From assembly GCF_000177195.2 (NCBI RefSeq), contig NC_015953.1, positions 6,882,001 through 6,946,000 on the forward strand: a stretch of 64,000 bases of DNA, written 5' to 3'. The position numbers were made by a program, and so were the translations under genes. The stretch is from Streptomyces sp. SirexAA-E. GTDB taxonomy: Bacteria; Actinomycetota; Actinomycetes; Streptomycetales; Streptomycetaceae. Shown here one piece after another: positions 43,287 through 51,445 of this stretch (positions are counted from its first letter, which is position 1; each line of letters opens with the position of its first letter). The notes under the pieces were generated by a model. It did not search any database, was not told the origin of the DNA, and worked only from the letters and a program-made list of their open reading frames with translations.

Positions 43287-44788
43287 GCCGTTCTCCCGTC
43301 CGCCGCCCGGGCGATGTTGCGTGCCATGCCGCCGAAGACCACCGCGTGGAAGGGTGACACACTCCACCAGTAGGCGTGGCCCAGCAGTCCGGCCGGATGG
43401 AAGACCGCACGCTGCCGGTAGTGCGAGCGGCCGTCGCCGTCCGGGCCGTCCTCGGCGTACATCTCCAGCCAGGCCAGTCCGGGCAGGCGCATCTCCGCGC
43501 GCAGCCGGAGCAGCCGGCCGGGCTCGATCTCCTCGACCCGCCAGAAGTCCAGCGAGTCCCCGACCCGCAGTCGCTCCGCGTCCCGCCTGCCCCGCCGCAG
43601 CCCCACGCCGCCGATCAGCCGGTCCAGCCACCCTCTGACCGCCCAGGCCAGCGGGAACGAGTACCAGCCGTGGTCACCACCGATGCCCTCGACGACCCTC
43701 CACAGGGCCTGCGGCGAGGCGTCCACGTCCATCTCGCGCACATCCGTGTACAGGCTCCCACCCGCCCAGTCGGGGTCGGTGGGCAGCGAATCGCTGGGGA
43801 TGCCGGGTGTCGACGCGGAGGACCACCGGGTCATCACCTTCGCCTCACGCACCCGCTGCAGGGCGAGGGAGAGGGCGGTGGCGAAGGAGAACGGCTGGCC
43901 CGGGCCGTCCGGGACGTACCGGGCGATGTCGTGCTCGTGGCACACGACCTCGTAGCGCAGGGACTCCGCGAGCGGTCGGGCGATCGAGGCCGGCACCGGC
44001 GTGATCAGACCGACCCAGTGGCTGGACAGCCCCGGGGACAGCATCGGCACGGGCACGATCAGCCGGTGGGGGAGCCCGGCGACCTTCGCGTACTCCTGCA
44101 TCATGTCCCGGTAGGTCATGACGTCGGGGCCCCCGACGTCGAACGTACGGTTCACCTCCGTGGGCATCAGCGCGCTGCCGACCAGGTAGCGGAGCACGTC
44201 GCGCACCGCGACCGGCTGGATACGGGTGGACACCCAGCTCGGGGTGAGCATGACCGGCAGCCGCTCCGTGAGGTAGCGCAGCATCTCGAAGGACGCCGAT
44301 CCGGAACCGATGATGATCGCCGCACGGAGTACGGTCGTGGGCACGCCCGAGGCGAGGAGGATGTGGCCGACCTCCGCCCGCGAACGCAGATGGGGCGACA
44401 GATCCTGCTCGGGGACGTCGGCCGGGGTGAGACCGCCCAGGTACACGATGCGCCGTACCCCGGCGGCCCTCGCCTGCTCTCCGAAGACCCGGGCCGCCTT
44501 GCGGTCGGTCGCCTCGAAGCCGGACCCGCTGCCCAGGGCGTGGACCAGGTAGTAGGCCACGTCCGTGTCCCGCATCGCGGCGCCCAGGGACTCGGGGTCG
44601 GTCACGTCTCCCTGGGCGATCTCCACCTCGTCGGCCCAGGGATGGTCCCGCAGCTTCTTGGGGTTGCGCGCAAGGCAGCGCACACGGTGGCCGGCGCCCA
44701 GGAGTTCGGGTACGAGCCGGCCTCCGATGTACCCCGTGGCACCCGTCACCAGGCACCGCAGCCCGCTTCGGTCGTCGCCGGTCTCCAT
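43283..44788 (-). CDS. NAD(P)-binding SDR with C-terminal DUF2867 domain
   Basis: A 501-residue two-domain protein. The N-terminal atypical SDR has the nucleotide motif VTGATGYIGGRLV at about residues 13-25 and runs to about 290. The C-terminal DUF2867 domain, about 340-495, contains AMRDTD-independent landmarks such as MRLPGLAWLEMYAEDG and SPFHAVVFGGMARNI. The reaction is unknown. The ATG at 44788 has GGAG six bases before it; a GTG at 44824 would add 12 residues. It is the first gene of a two-gene unit with the photolyase. Confidence 0.87.
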   Translation of the reverse strand: METGDDRSGLRCLVTGATGYIGGRLVPELLGAGHRVRCLARNPKKLRDHPWADEVEIAQGDVTDPESLGAAMRDTDVAYYLVHALGSGSGFEATDRKAARVFGEQARAAGVRRIVYLGGLTPADVPEQDLSPHLRSRAEVGHILLASGVPTTVLRAAIIIGSGSASFEMLRYLTERLPVMLTPSWVSTRIQPVAVRDVLRYLVGSALMPTEVNRTFDVGGPDVMTYRDMMQEYAKVAGLPHRLIVPVPMLSPGLSSHWVGLITPVPASIARPLAESLRYEVVCHEHDIARYVPDGPGQPFSFATALSLALQRVREAKVMTRWSSASTPGIPSDSLPTDPDWAGGSLYTDVREMDVDASPQALWRVVEGIGGDHGWYSFPLAWAVRGWLDRLIGGVGLRRGRRDAERLRVGDSLDFWRVEEIEPGRLLRLRAEMRLPGLAWLEMYAEDGPDGDGRSHYRQRAVFHPAGLLGHAYWWSVSPFHAVVFGGMARNIARAADGRTA

Positions 44789-44855
44789 GGCCGCTCCGTT
44801 CTCAGTGGCTTCTCCTGCGTCCACGGTGTCGTGCTCGCGACCGTTCCGCTTGTCG

Positions 44856-44898
44856 GGAGCGTCTGGCCCGGAGCGTCTGGCCTGGGGGCGTCTGGCCC
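44856..44898. repeat. Three imperfect tandem 14-15-mers
   Basis: GGAGCGTCTGGCC(C/T) occurs twice and a GC-rich variant follows. The repeats lie 68 bases upstream of the SDR-type gene, in its probable promoter region. Confidence 0.7.
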
Positions 44899-44976
44899 GG
44901 GGGCCCCCGGCCCGGGAGCCGGGAGGCCCTGGCCGGGCGCCGGGGGGCGGTGGCCGAGGGACTCAGGGAGTCGGAT

Positions 44977-45011
44977 GCTGAGGGCTGAGGGCTGAGGGCT
45001 GCGGGCTGGGG
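44977..45011. repeat. Tandem 7-mers (GCTGAGG)
   Basis: GCTGAGG is repeated exactly three times and followed by two degenerate units. It lies between the SDR and tatA genes in a stretch without coding character and is a candidate for length variation by slippage. Confidence 0.7.
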
Positions 45012-45056
45012 GCTATGGGTTGAGCGCTCGGGCTCGGGCCCGGGCCCGTCAGGCGC

Positions 45057-45356
45057 TCAGAGCGTGCCGGGCCGCTCGGTGGCCGTGCCCCGGATGACAC
45101 GGTGACCGTCCGCGTCGGTGCCCAGGTCCTCGTGCGTGGGGGTGTGCGGGCTCGCGGGGGAGTCGTTGCGCCGGACCGTGGGCGAGGCGGCCCGCGGTGC
45201 CGCCGAGGAGTCTCCGTCACCCTTCAGGGCACGCGCCTCGCTCTTCAGGATGCGGGCCGACTTACCCATGGAACGGGCGAGTTCGGGGAGCTTCTTGGCG
45301 CCGAAGATCAGGACGACGATGATGAGAAGGATCGCGATCTCGCTGATGCCGAACAT
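45057..45356 (-). CDS. tatA: TatA-type twin-arginine translocase subunit
   Basis: A 99-residue TatA/E protein. One short membrane helix (about 5-20, ISEIAILLIIVVLIFGAKKL) ends in the family F-G-x-K-K-L-P-E-L hinge, then an amphipathic helix to about 45. The last 50 residues are a charged, Pro/Thr-rich tail. TatA oligomers help fold-competent proteins cross the membrane. tatB and tatC are not nearby, so this is probably an extra copy beside the housekeeping set. A palindrome at 45424-45439 lies upstream and is shared with the spo0M/marR promoter region. Confidence 0.93.
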   Translation of the reverse strand: MFGISEIAILLIIVVLIFGAKKLPELARSMGKSARILKSEARALKGDGDSSAAPRAASPTVRRNDSPASPHTPTHEDLGTDADGHRVIRGTATERPGTL

Positions 45357-45423
45357 GACGACTGTCTGCTCCCCTGATCGGCCTGTCCGCCTCGGACGGC
45401 CCGCTTCCCCCGGTCATGACGAA

Positions 45424-45439
45424 TCTACAGCACTGTAGA
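45424..45439. promoter_or_regulatory. TCTACAG-N2-CTGTAGA palindrome upstream of tatA
   Basis: TCTACAGCACTGTAGA is a 7+7 bp dyad 68 bases before the tatA start. A closely related dyad lies between spo0M and marR at 46555-46572. A common MarR-type operator is the simplest reading. Confidence 0.65.
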
Positions 45440-45493
45440 GCGGTGCGGCAGGCGTCCGTTTCTCCTGGCCGCCTGCCGCACGCCGACCGGTGG

Positions 45494-46498
45494 TCAGCCC
45501 TCCCCGCCGTCGCCTTCGTCCTCCTCGTCCTCGAAGAAGTCGCCCACCTCGTCGACGACTTCCGCCGCCACCAGTCCGCCGGCCACGCCGACGGCCAGCC
45601 CGGCCGCTCCGGCCGCGACGGCCGTCCCCATCCCGGGACCGGAGCCGTGCCCGTGGCTCTCGCCGTGCCCGTACGCGTGCCCGTGCTCGTCGCCGTGTCC
45701 GTAGGCGGGCGGGGTGCCGTGGGCCGAGCGGACCGCCACCAGCGAGCGGATCCAGGAGTCGAGCTCCGCGCTCCAGTCCCGCCCCTGGTAGTCCTGGTGA
45801 CCGACCGTGAAGCGGCCGAGTGAGTCGCTCCCCTCGGTGAAGAAGCCGCTGCGCTTGTCCGCCTCCAGGACGACCTCCAGGCCGCCGGGGCCGGCCAGGA
45901 AGGTCAGCTCGATCTCGTTCACCTCGTGGGCGTACTGCGGCGCGGGCGAGAGTTCGATCTCCTGGTAGAAGGGCAGCTGCTGCCCCGTACCCCGGATGTG
46001 GCCGAGCTCCAGATCGGCGGACTTGAACCCGAAGCCGAGCTGCCCCAGTGCTTCGAGGAGGGCCTCCTGGGCGGGAAGCGGTGCGACGGACAGCCGGTCG
46101 AGGTCCCCCTTGTCCCGAGCGCCCGCCACGGCGAGCTCGGTACGTACGCCGAGCACGATGCCGAGATCCTGGCCGTACAGCTCCGTGATCGGCGTCTCCC
46201 AGGGCAGGGCCACGTCGAACGGGATACTGTGCTCCGCGCCCTCCGTAAGGACGAAACCACCCGATACGGTGAAGCGGCCGAAGCTGACCGTGCCTTCGGA
46301 CTCGCCCTCCTCGTGCTCGGCCTCGACCCGGGCGACGAGTTCGAGCGTGATGCTCTCGACCGTGAAGTCGGCACTGCCGCCTCGCAGACGGACCTGTCCG
46401 CTCAGGGAACCTCCGGGAACGGCGGCGCCGCCGGCCAGTACCGTGTCCACGGTCGGGGCGCCCACACCGAGGGAACCGAGCAGCTTCTTGAACACCAT
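45494..46498 (-). CDS. spo0M: Spo0M/SpoOM family arrestin-like protein
   Basis: A 334-residue protein with the arrestin-like sporulation-control fold of Spo0M. The start MVFKKLLGSLGVGAPTVDT and the strand VPGGSLSGQVRLRGG are typical. After about residue 250 a Gly/His-rich stretch (YGHGDEHGHAYGHGESHGHG) appears, followed by a hydrophobic glycine-rich helix and an acidic tail. The His-rich part may bind metal. The family influences sporulation or differentiation. The ATG at 46498 is used; a GTG at 46510 is an alternative. It is divergent from marR, with a palindrome between. Confidence 0.87.
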   Translation of the reverse strand: MVFKKLLGSLGVGAPTVDTVLAGGAAVPGGSLSGQVRLRGGSADFTVESITLELVARVEAEHEEGESEGTVSFGRFTVSGGFVLTEGAEHSIPFDVALPWETPITELYGQDLGIVLGVRTELAVAGARDKGDLDRLSVAPLPAQEALLEALGQLGFGFKSADLELGHIRGTGQQLPFYQEIELSPAPQYAHEVNEIELTFLAGPGGLEVVLEADKRSGFFTEGSDSLGRFTVGHQDYQGRDWSAELDSWIRSLVAVRSAHGTPPAYGHGDEHGHAYGHGESHGHGSGPGMGTAVAAGAAGLAVGVAGGLVAAEVVDEVGDFFEDEEDEGDGGEG

Positions 46499-46554
46499 CG
46501 TGGCGTTCACTCCTTCTTCCGTACGCGGGAACACGGTGACGCGTTCGGTCGCGT

Positions 46555-46572
46555 TTCTACACAACTGTAGAA
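46555..46572. promoter_or_regulatory. TTCTACA-N4-TGTAGAA palindrome between spo0M and marR
   Basis: A 7+7 bp dyad lies 57 bases upstream of both spo0M (minus strand) and marR (plus strand). It resembles the dyad before tatA (shared CTACA...TGTAG core). It is probably the MarR autoregulatory operator. Confidence 0.7.
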
Positions 46573-46628
46573 GCATAGAGCCGAGACGGGGTCCCGGTGG
46601 CTGAGCCGGGCGGCTCTACTATGAGCCG

Positions 46629-47123
46629 GTGGAAAGTACGGACGGCGCCCCCGGCGGGCCGCTCGGCGACGAGCGCGCCGCCCTCGAGCTCCAGGCGCTC
46701 GCTGTGCAGCTCCGGCGAATGAACGGCGAGGTCAACCGCCTGGTGCACGCCTTCGCGCACGCCCAAGGGCTGCACGCCACGGATGTGCAGGCCCTCGCGG
46801 CGATACTCGACGCGGACGCCCCCCTCACCCCGGGGCGTCTGCGTGAACACCTCGGCCTGACCTCCGGCGCCGTCACCGCTTGTCTCGACCGTCTGGAGCG
46901 CGCCGGGCATGTCCGGCGCGCACGCGACAGCGCGGACCGGCGTGTCGTGCACCTGCACTACGAACCGGCGGCCAAGTCGGTGGCCCGTTCCTTCTTCATG
47001 CCCCTGGCCGAGGCCGCCGCCACGGCCCAAGCGCTGTCGGAGCCCGGTGAAGTGGCCGCCGCGCTCAGCCTTCTCACCCGTATGAACGGGGCACTGGCCC
47101 GTACGGAGTCTCCCCGGCGCTGA
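46629..47123 (+). CDS. MarR-family regulator
   Basis: A 164-residue MarR-type repressor. The winged helix-turn-helix is at about residues 55-115: LHATDVQALAAI, then LREHLGLTSGAVTACLDRLE and the wing RRARDSADRR. Helices at both ends provide the dimer interface. The GTG at 46629 is the start because earlier codons in frame are absent. It is divergent from spo0M and separated by a dyad that recurs upstream of tatA. It likely controls itself, spo0M and tatA. The efflux-like MMPL gene lies downstream but has its own promoter region. Confidence 0.9.
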   Translation: MESTDGAPGGPLGDERAALELQALAVQLRRMNGEVNRLVHAFAHAQGLHATDVQALAAILDADAPLTPGRLREHLGLTSGAVTACLDRLERAGHVRRARDSADRRVVHLHYEPAAKSVARSFFMPLAEAAATAQALSEPGEVAAALSLLTRMNGALARTESPRR

Positions 47124-47292
47124 AGGCCTTCGTCGCTCCAGGGGTCCGTCCCCGGGCGCGGGACCTGACAGTGGTGGGTGCGGGCATCGCGCGGTGACGC
47201 GGGTGCCGCTGGATCGGCGTCGTGGCGTGGCGTGTCGGAGACGGACCGCGGGGGCATGCGGAGGCGATGGCGGGGCACGCTACGGAGCGCTG

Positions 47293-47325
47293 TATCTCAA
47301 TGATTAAGATACTCAATGCTTGAGT
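47293..47325. promoter_or_regulatory. Two adjacent palindromes upstream of the MMPL gene
   Basis: TATCTCAATGATTAAGATA (47293-47311) and ACTCAATGCTTGAGT (47311-47325) share the pattern CTCAA-N3-TT(G/A)AG. They lie 25-57 bases before the MMPL start in an AT-rich patch and include a possible -10 (TAAGAT). A dimeric repressor is the likely ligand; which one is unknown. Confidence 0.6.
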
Positions 47326-47349
47326 GAACTCGTTCGATCCGGGAGAGCC

Positions 47350-49467
47350 ATGTCCACCGCATCCAGGCCGGTTCGCTGGCTGATTCCCGTTTTCCTCGTC
47401 GTCGTCTGGCTGGCCGTCGGCGGGGCGTTCGGTTCGTACGCGGGGAAGCTCGGCGAGGTGGCCACCAACGACCAGGCCTCCTTCCTGCCGCAGAGCGCGG
47501 AGTCCACCCAGGTCATCGACGCGCAGAAGGCCTTCAGCCGACAGGAGACGGTGCCCGCGATCGTCGTCTGGACGTCCGACGAGGACGGTGGGGACCTGGG
47601 CTCCGAGCAGCGGGAGGCCGCGACGTCGGCGCTCGCCGGCCTCAAGGGCGCGCCCGGCGTGACGGGTGAGGTGTCTCCCGCGCTGCCGTCGAAGGACGGT
47701 CAGGCGCTGGAAGGCGTCGTGCAGTTGCGGTCCGACCTCGGTGACGAACTCCCCGACGCCCTCGCGGGCATCCAGAAGGCGGCCGACCGGGTGCCCGGCA
47801 CCCAGGCCCGGATCGCGGGCCCCGCGGCCAGTCAGGCCGACCTCTCCGACGCCTTCTCCGGAATCGACGGGCTGCTCCTCGGAGTCGCCCTGGTGGCCGT
47901 GCTGGTCATCCTGCTGCTGGTGTACCGCAGTGTCCTGCTGCCGCTGGTCATCATCATCGGCGCGGTCTTCGCGCTCGCCGTGGCCTGCGCGGTCGTCTAC
48001 GTCCTCGCGGATCACGACGTCGTCCGTGTCGACGGCCAGGTGCAGGGCATCCTGTCGATCCTCGTCATCGGTGCCGCCACCGACTACGCCCTCCTGCTCA
48101 CCGCGCGCTTCCGGGAGGAACTGGGCAGGCACGCCGACCGGTGGACCGCGATGCGCGCGGCACTGCGCGAGTCGGCCGGGCCGATCGGGGCCAGCGCCGC
48201 CACCGTGGCCCTGGGCCTGCTCGCGCTGCTGATCAGCGACCTGACCAACAACCGGGCACTCGGGCCGGTCGGCGCCATCGGTATCGTCTGTTCCGTCCTG
48301 AGCGCACTCACCTTCCTTCCCGCGGTTCTCGTCCTGCTCGGCAGGACCGCCTACTGGCCCGCCAAGCCGAAGGAGGGCGACGCGGCCTCCGGTTCCAAGG
48401 GGATCTGGGCGAAGGTCGCCGCCCTGGTCGACCGAGCCCCCCGCAAGGTCTGGGCCTTCACCCTGATCGGGCTCCTCGCCTGTGCCGCCTTCATGCCCAC
48501 ACTGAACTCCAAGGGCGTCCCCCTGGAGGAGATCTTCGTCAACGACGCACCGTCCGTCGCCGCCCAGCAGACCCTGAGCAAGCACTTCCCCGGTGGATCG
48601 GGCAACCCCGCCGTGGTCATCGCGAGCGCCGACCGCGCCGAACAGGTCGCCGACGCTGCCAAGGGTGTGGACGGCGTCTCGAGCGCCTCCGTGGTGACGG
48701 AGTCCGGCCGGCCCGGCCAGGGCACGCCGCTCGTCGTGGACGGCCGCGTACGCGTCGATGCCACCTTGAAGTCCGCGGCCGACAGCGACGCCGCCAAGGA
48801 GACCGTCGCCCGGTTGCGTGCCGCGGTCCACGCGGTGCCCGGAGCGGACGCGCTGGTCGGCGGCTACACCGCGCAGCAGTACGACACGCAGAAGACGGCC
48901 GAGCACGACCGCAACATCATCGTGCCCGTGGTGCTCGTGATCATCCTGGTCATCCTGATCGGGCTGCTCCGGTCCCTGCTGATGCCGCTGCTCCTCGTCG
49001 CCACCGTGGCACTCAACTTCCTGGCCACCCTCGGCATCTCCTCGCTGGTCTTCCAGCACGTCTTCGGCTTCAGCGGCACCGACTCGTCCGTACCGCTGTA
49101 CGGATTCGTGTTCCTGGTCGCCCTCGGCGTCGACTACAACATCTTCCTGATGTCCCGGGTCCGGGAGGAGTCCCTGCTCCACGGCCCCCGGGAAGGTGTG
49201 CTGCGCGGACTGACGACCACGGGCGGGGTCATCACCTCGGCCGGTGTCGTCCTGGCTGCCACCTTCGCGGCCCTGAGCGTCATCCCCCTGGCGTTCCTGG
49301 TGCAGATCGCGTTCATCGTCGCCTTCGGTGTCCTGCTGGACACCCTGGTCGTGCGCTCGCTCCTGGTACCCGCGCTGGTGAGGGACATCGGACGCGTCGC
49401 CTGGTGGCCGGGCGCCCTGAGCCGGGACTCCGGCACATCGGCCGAGCGGCGAAACCCCCTCCCGTAG
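47350..49467 (+). CDS. MMPL-family (RND-type) membrane transporter
   Basis: A 705-residue MMPL transporter with two repeats of one plus five membrane helices (about 10-30 and 175-330; 365-390 and 525-680) and two extracytoplasmic loops. GAATDYALLLTARFREELG and GVDYNIFLMSRVREE are the paired Asp-Tyr proton-relay motifs. Family members export lipids, pigments or drugs using the proton gradient. The ATG at 47350 follows GGGAGA. Twin palindromes upstream show it is regulated. Adenosine deaminase starts nine bases after its stop, perhaps only by readthrough. Confidence 0.92.
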   Translation: MSTASRPVRWLIPVFLVVVWLAVGGAFGSYAGKLGEVATNDQASFLPQSAESTQVIDAQKAFSRQETVPAIVVWTSDEDGGDLGSEQREAATSALAGLKGAPGVTGEVSPALPSKDGQALEGVVQLRSDLGDELPDALAGIQKAADRVPGTQARIAGPAASQADLSDAFSGIDGLLLGVALVAVLVILLLVYRSVLLPLVIIIGAVFALAVACAVVYVLADHDVVRVDGQVQGILSILVIGAATDYALLLTARFREELGRHADRWTAMRAALRESAGPIGASAATVALGLLALLISDLTNNRALGPVGAIGIVCSVLSALTFLPAVLVLLGRTAYWPAKPKEGDAASGSKGIWAKVAALVDRAPRKVWAFTLIGLLACAAFMPTLNSKGVPLEEIFVNDAPSVAAQQTLSKHFPGGSGNPAVVIASADRAEQVADAAKGVDGVSSASVVTESGRPGQGTPLVVDGRVRVDATLKSAADSDAAKETVARLRAAVHAVPGADALVGGYTAQQYDTQKTAEHDRNIIVPVVLVIILVILIGLLRSLLMPLLLVATVALNFLATLGISSLVFQHVFGFSGTDSSVPLYGFVFLVALGVDYNIFLMSRVREESLLHGPREGVLRGLTTTGGVITSAGVVLAATFAALSVIPLAFLVQIAFIVAFGVLLDTLVVRSLLVPALVRDIGRVAWWPGALSRDSGTSAERRNPLP

Positions 49468-49476
49468 CCTGAGCCC

Positions 49477-50445
49477 ATGGTGAGCGCGAAGATCGAACTG
49501 CATGTCCATCTGGAAGGCGCGATACGCCCGGCAACGCTGCTGGAGATCGCCCGGCGCAACGGCGAGGTGCTCCCCGCCGACACGGTCGAAGGACTCGAGG
49601 CGCTGTACCGCTTCACCGACTTCCGGCACTTCCTCTCGGTGTGGCGCATGACCACCAACTGCCTGCGCACGGCGGACGACTTCCGACGCGTGGTGGTGAA
49701 CTACGCACAGGAGGCCCGGGAGCACGGCGCCGTCTATCTCGAGGCGATCTTCTCGCCGGCCGAGCGCGTGGAGAGCCACGCCATCGACTGGGACGAGATG
49801 TTCACGGGGTACACCGAGGGAGCCGTCGAGGCGCAGGAGAGGTTCGGTGTGGCCGTGCGCTTCACCCCGGACCTCTACCGCGGCTGCCCGGTGGAGCTGG
49901 CCGAGGAGTGCGCCCGGGTGTCCGTACGGTACCGGGACAGGGGGGTCGTAGGCCTCGGTATCGGGGGTGACGAGCGGCGGAGCACCCTCGCCCCCTACGG
50001 TAAGGCGATCCGCATCGCGCAGGAGGGCGGTCTCGCCTTCGTGCCGCACGCGGGCGAGGTCGGCGGTCCGGAATGCGTCAGGGAAGCCCTCGACCTCGGT
50101 GCCGTCAGGCTGCGGCACGGCATCCGGGCGGTCGAGGAGCCCGGGCTGCTCGAAGAGATCGCGGGCCGTGGTGTGGTGCTCGACGTCTGTCCGACGTCCA
50201 ACCTCCGTACCGGTGTCGTCAAGGATATCGCCGCCCACCCGCTGCCGTTGCTGCACGCGGCCGGTGTGCGCTGTTCGGTCAACACGGACGACCCGGCGAT
50301 GTTCGGCACCGACCTCGGGCAGGAGCACGAGCTGGCCGCGCGGTTCGGAGTCACGGCTGACCACGCCTACGCCGCGGGCCTCGCCGGGGCGCTGTGCGAG
50401 GACGAGGTGCTGACGCGTCTTCAGGAGACGGCCCGCCCCGTCTGA
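49477..50445 (+). CDS. add: Adenosine deaminase
   Basis: A 322-residue zinc enzyme that turns adenosine into inosine, or a close adenosine-deaminase-like relative. All metal and catalytic motifs are present: ELHVHLEGAIRP near the N terminus, FVPHAGEVGG, VRLRHGIRA and CSVNTDDPAMFG. It is slightly shorter than many bacterial enzymes. The ATG at 49477 is followed at once by a GTG; the ribosome site is weak, so translation may be coupled to the MMPL gene. It acts in purine salvage in the cytoplasm. Confidence 0.92.
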   Translation: MVSAKIELHVHLEGAIRPATLLEIARRNGEVLPADTVEGLEALYRFTDFRHFLSVWRMTTNCLRTADDFRRVVVNYAQEAREHGAVYLEAIFSPAERVESHAIDWDEMFTGYTEGAVEAQERFGVAVRFTPDLYRGCPVELAEECARVSVRYRDRGVVGLGIGGDERRSTLAPYGKAIRIAQEGGLAFVPHAGEVGGPECVREALDLGAVRLRHGIRAVEEPGLLEEIAGRGVVLDVCPTSNLRTGVVKDIAAHPLPLLHAAGVRCSVNTDDPAMFGTDLGQEHELAARFGVTADHAYAAGLAGALCEDEVLTRLQETARPV

Positions 50446-50489
50446 CTCCGCGAACCGCTGACGCGGCGTCAAGGGACGACGGTCGCCGC

Positions 50490-50522
50490 CGGAGGCCGCC
50501 GGGCGGACTCCGGCCGCCTCCG
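50490..50522 (+). terminator. Hairpin after adenosine deaminase
   Basis: CGGAGGC at 50490-50496 pairs with GCCTCCG at 50516-50522; further inner pairs form after an internal mismatch. It lies 45 bases after the add stop. Confidence 0.5.
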
Positions 50523-50731
50523 AGGCGGGCCCGCCGGCCACTGGGGTTCGGCTCGGCCCGTGAACTGTCCGTGTGCTGTCGCTCATGTGTCCAACATGGC
50601 AGCCGGCCAGGCCGGCGCCCTCCCTCGCCCGAGTGATCGTTCTCCCTCTGCCGGGGGAGCGGGGAGGGAGTCCCGCGCGCCGCCTCCGCACACGCCGCGT
50701 CTCCGGGCCTCCGTGTCTCATGGTGACAGAA

Positions 50732-50744
50732 GTCCCATCGGGAC
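50732..50744. promoter_or_regulatory. Dyad upstream of the TetR/SDR genes
   Basis: GTCCCATCGGGAC is a 5+5 dyad 24 bases before the TetR start. An imperfect TGTA-N3-TACA dyad follows near 50754-50765. Either may be the autoregulatory operator. Confidence 0.4.
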
Positions 50745-50767
50745 ATTTAAAGGTGTAAGCTACAGCT

Positions 50768-51430
50768 ATGGATGCGACGGAGAAGGCCCCGGAACGGCGC
50801 GGCCGCAAGGTGCGCAGGACCCGGGACGCGCTTGCGCGGTGTGCGTTCGAGCTGGTGCTCGACCGCGGACTGCGGAGCGTGACGGTCGAGGAGATCGCGC
50901 AGGCGGCCGACGTCGACCGGCGCACCTTCAGTCGTCACTTCCCCAACAAGGAGGCCGCCGTCCTCGACTCGGTACGGGGCGACGGCGACAGGATCAACCG
51001 GGCGCTGCGGGCACGGCCCGCCGCCGAGCCGCCCCTCACCGCCTACCGCGGGGCCGTCTTCGACTGGCTGCGCGATCCGGCGGCCGAGCCCTGGCACACA
51101 CGGCCGCGCATCTTCGACCTGCTGGTCATGGCCGAGGAGGAGCCCACCCTGTACGCGGCGTTCCACCACATCCGGGTGGACGCCCAGGAGGAGTCTGTCG
51201 CGATTCTCGCGGCACGGCTCGCGGTCGACCCACGGCGGGACCTCCGCCCGGCCGTGGCCGTCGCCGCGGGAGCCGGAGCGCTCCTCGCGGCCCAGGCGGC
51301 ATGGGTGCGGAGCGGCCGGCCGGCCGCCCTGCCCGAGTTCGTCGGCCAGGCATTCGACGCCCTCTCCGCGGAACTGCTGGAAACCCCGGCGGAGCGGGAG
51401 GCGCACCACAGCACCGCTGAAAAGCACTGA
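50768..51430 (+). CDS. TetR-family regulator of the SDR/alcohol dehydrogenase group
   Basis: A 220-residue TetR-type regulator. The helix-turn-helix is at about residues 20-65 (VTVEEIAQAADVDRRTFSRH). The C-terminal domain has the MftR-like AWVRSGRPAALPEFV stretch. The ATG at 50768 lies close to the predicted promoter, with no strong ribosome site. The SDR gene begins 15 bases after its stop, so regulator and enzyme are likely cotranscribed. It should sense a substrate or product of the two dehydrogenases. Confidence 0.9.
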   Translation: MDATEKAPERRGRKVRRTRDALARCAFELVLDRGLRSVTVEEIAQAADVDRRTFSRHFPNKEAAVLDSVRGDGDRINRALRARPAAEPPLTAYRGAVFDWLRDPAAEPWHTRPRIFDLLVMAEEEPTLYAAFHHIRVDAQEESVAILAARLAVDPRRDLRPAVAVAAGAGALLAAQAAWVRSGRPAALPEFVGQAFDALSAELLETPAEREAHHSTAEKH

Positions 51431-51445
51431 AAAGAGCACACCATC

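Larger units (their letters stand above)
50446..50767. other. Intergenic region between adenosine deaminase and TetR genes
   Basis: It contains a hairpin at 50490-50522 and, near the right end, a GTCCCATCGGGAC dyad followed by an AT-rich TTTAAAGGTGTAAGCTACAG segment that should hold the tetR promoter. No open frame here has coding character. Confidence 0.6.

Noticed and set aside
47074..50925. 1283-codon open frame on the minus strand opposite the MMPL and adenosine deaminase genes
   Set aside because: It spans two well-supported genes and their intergenic region, and the product is low-complexity Gly/Arg/Asp. It is an antisense shadow.
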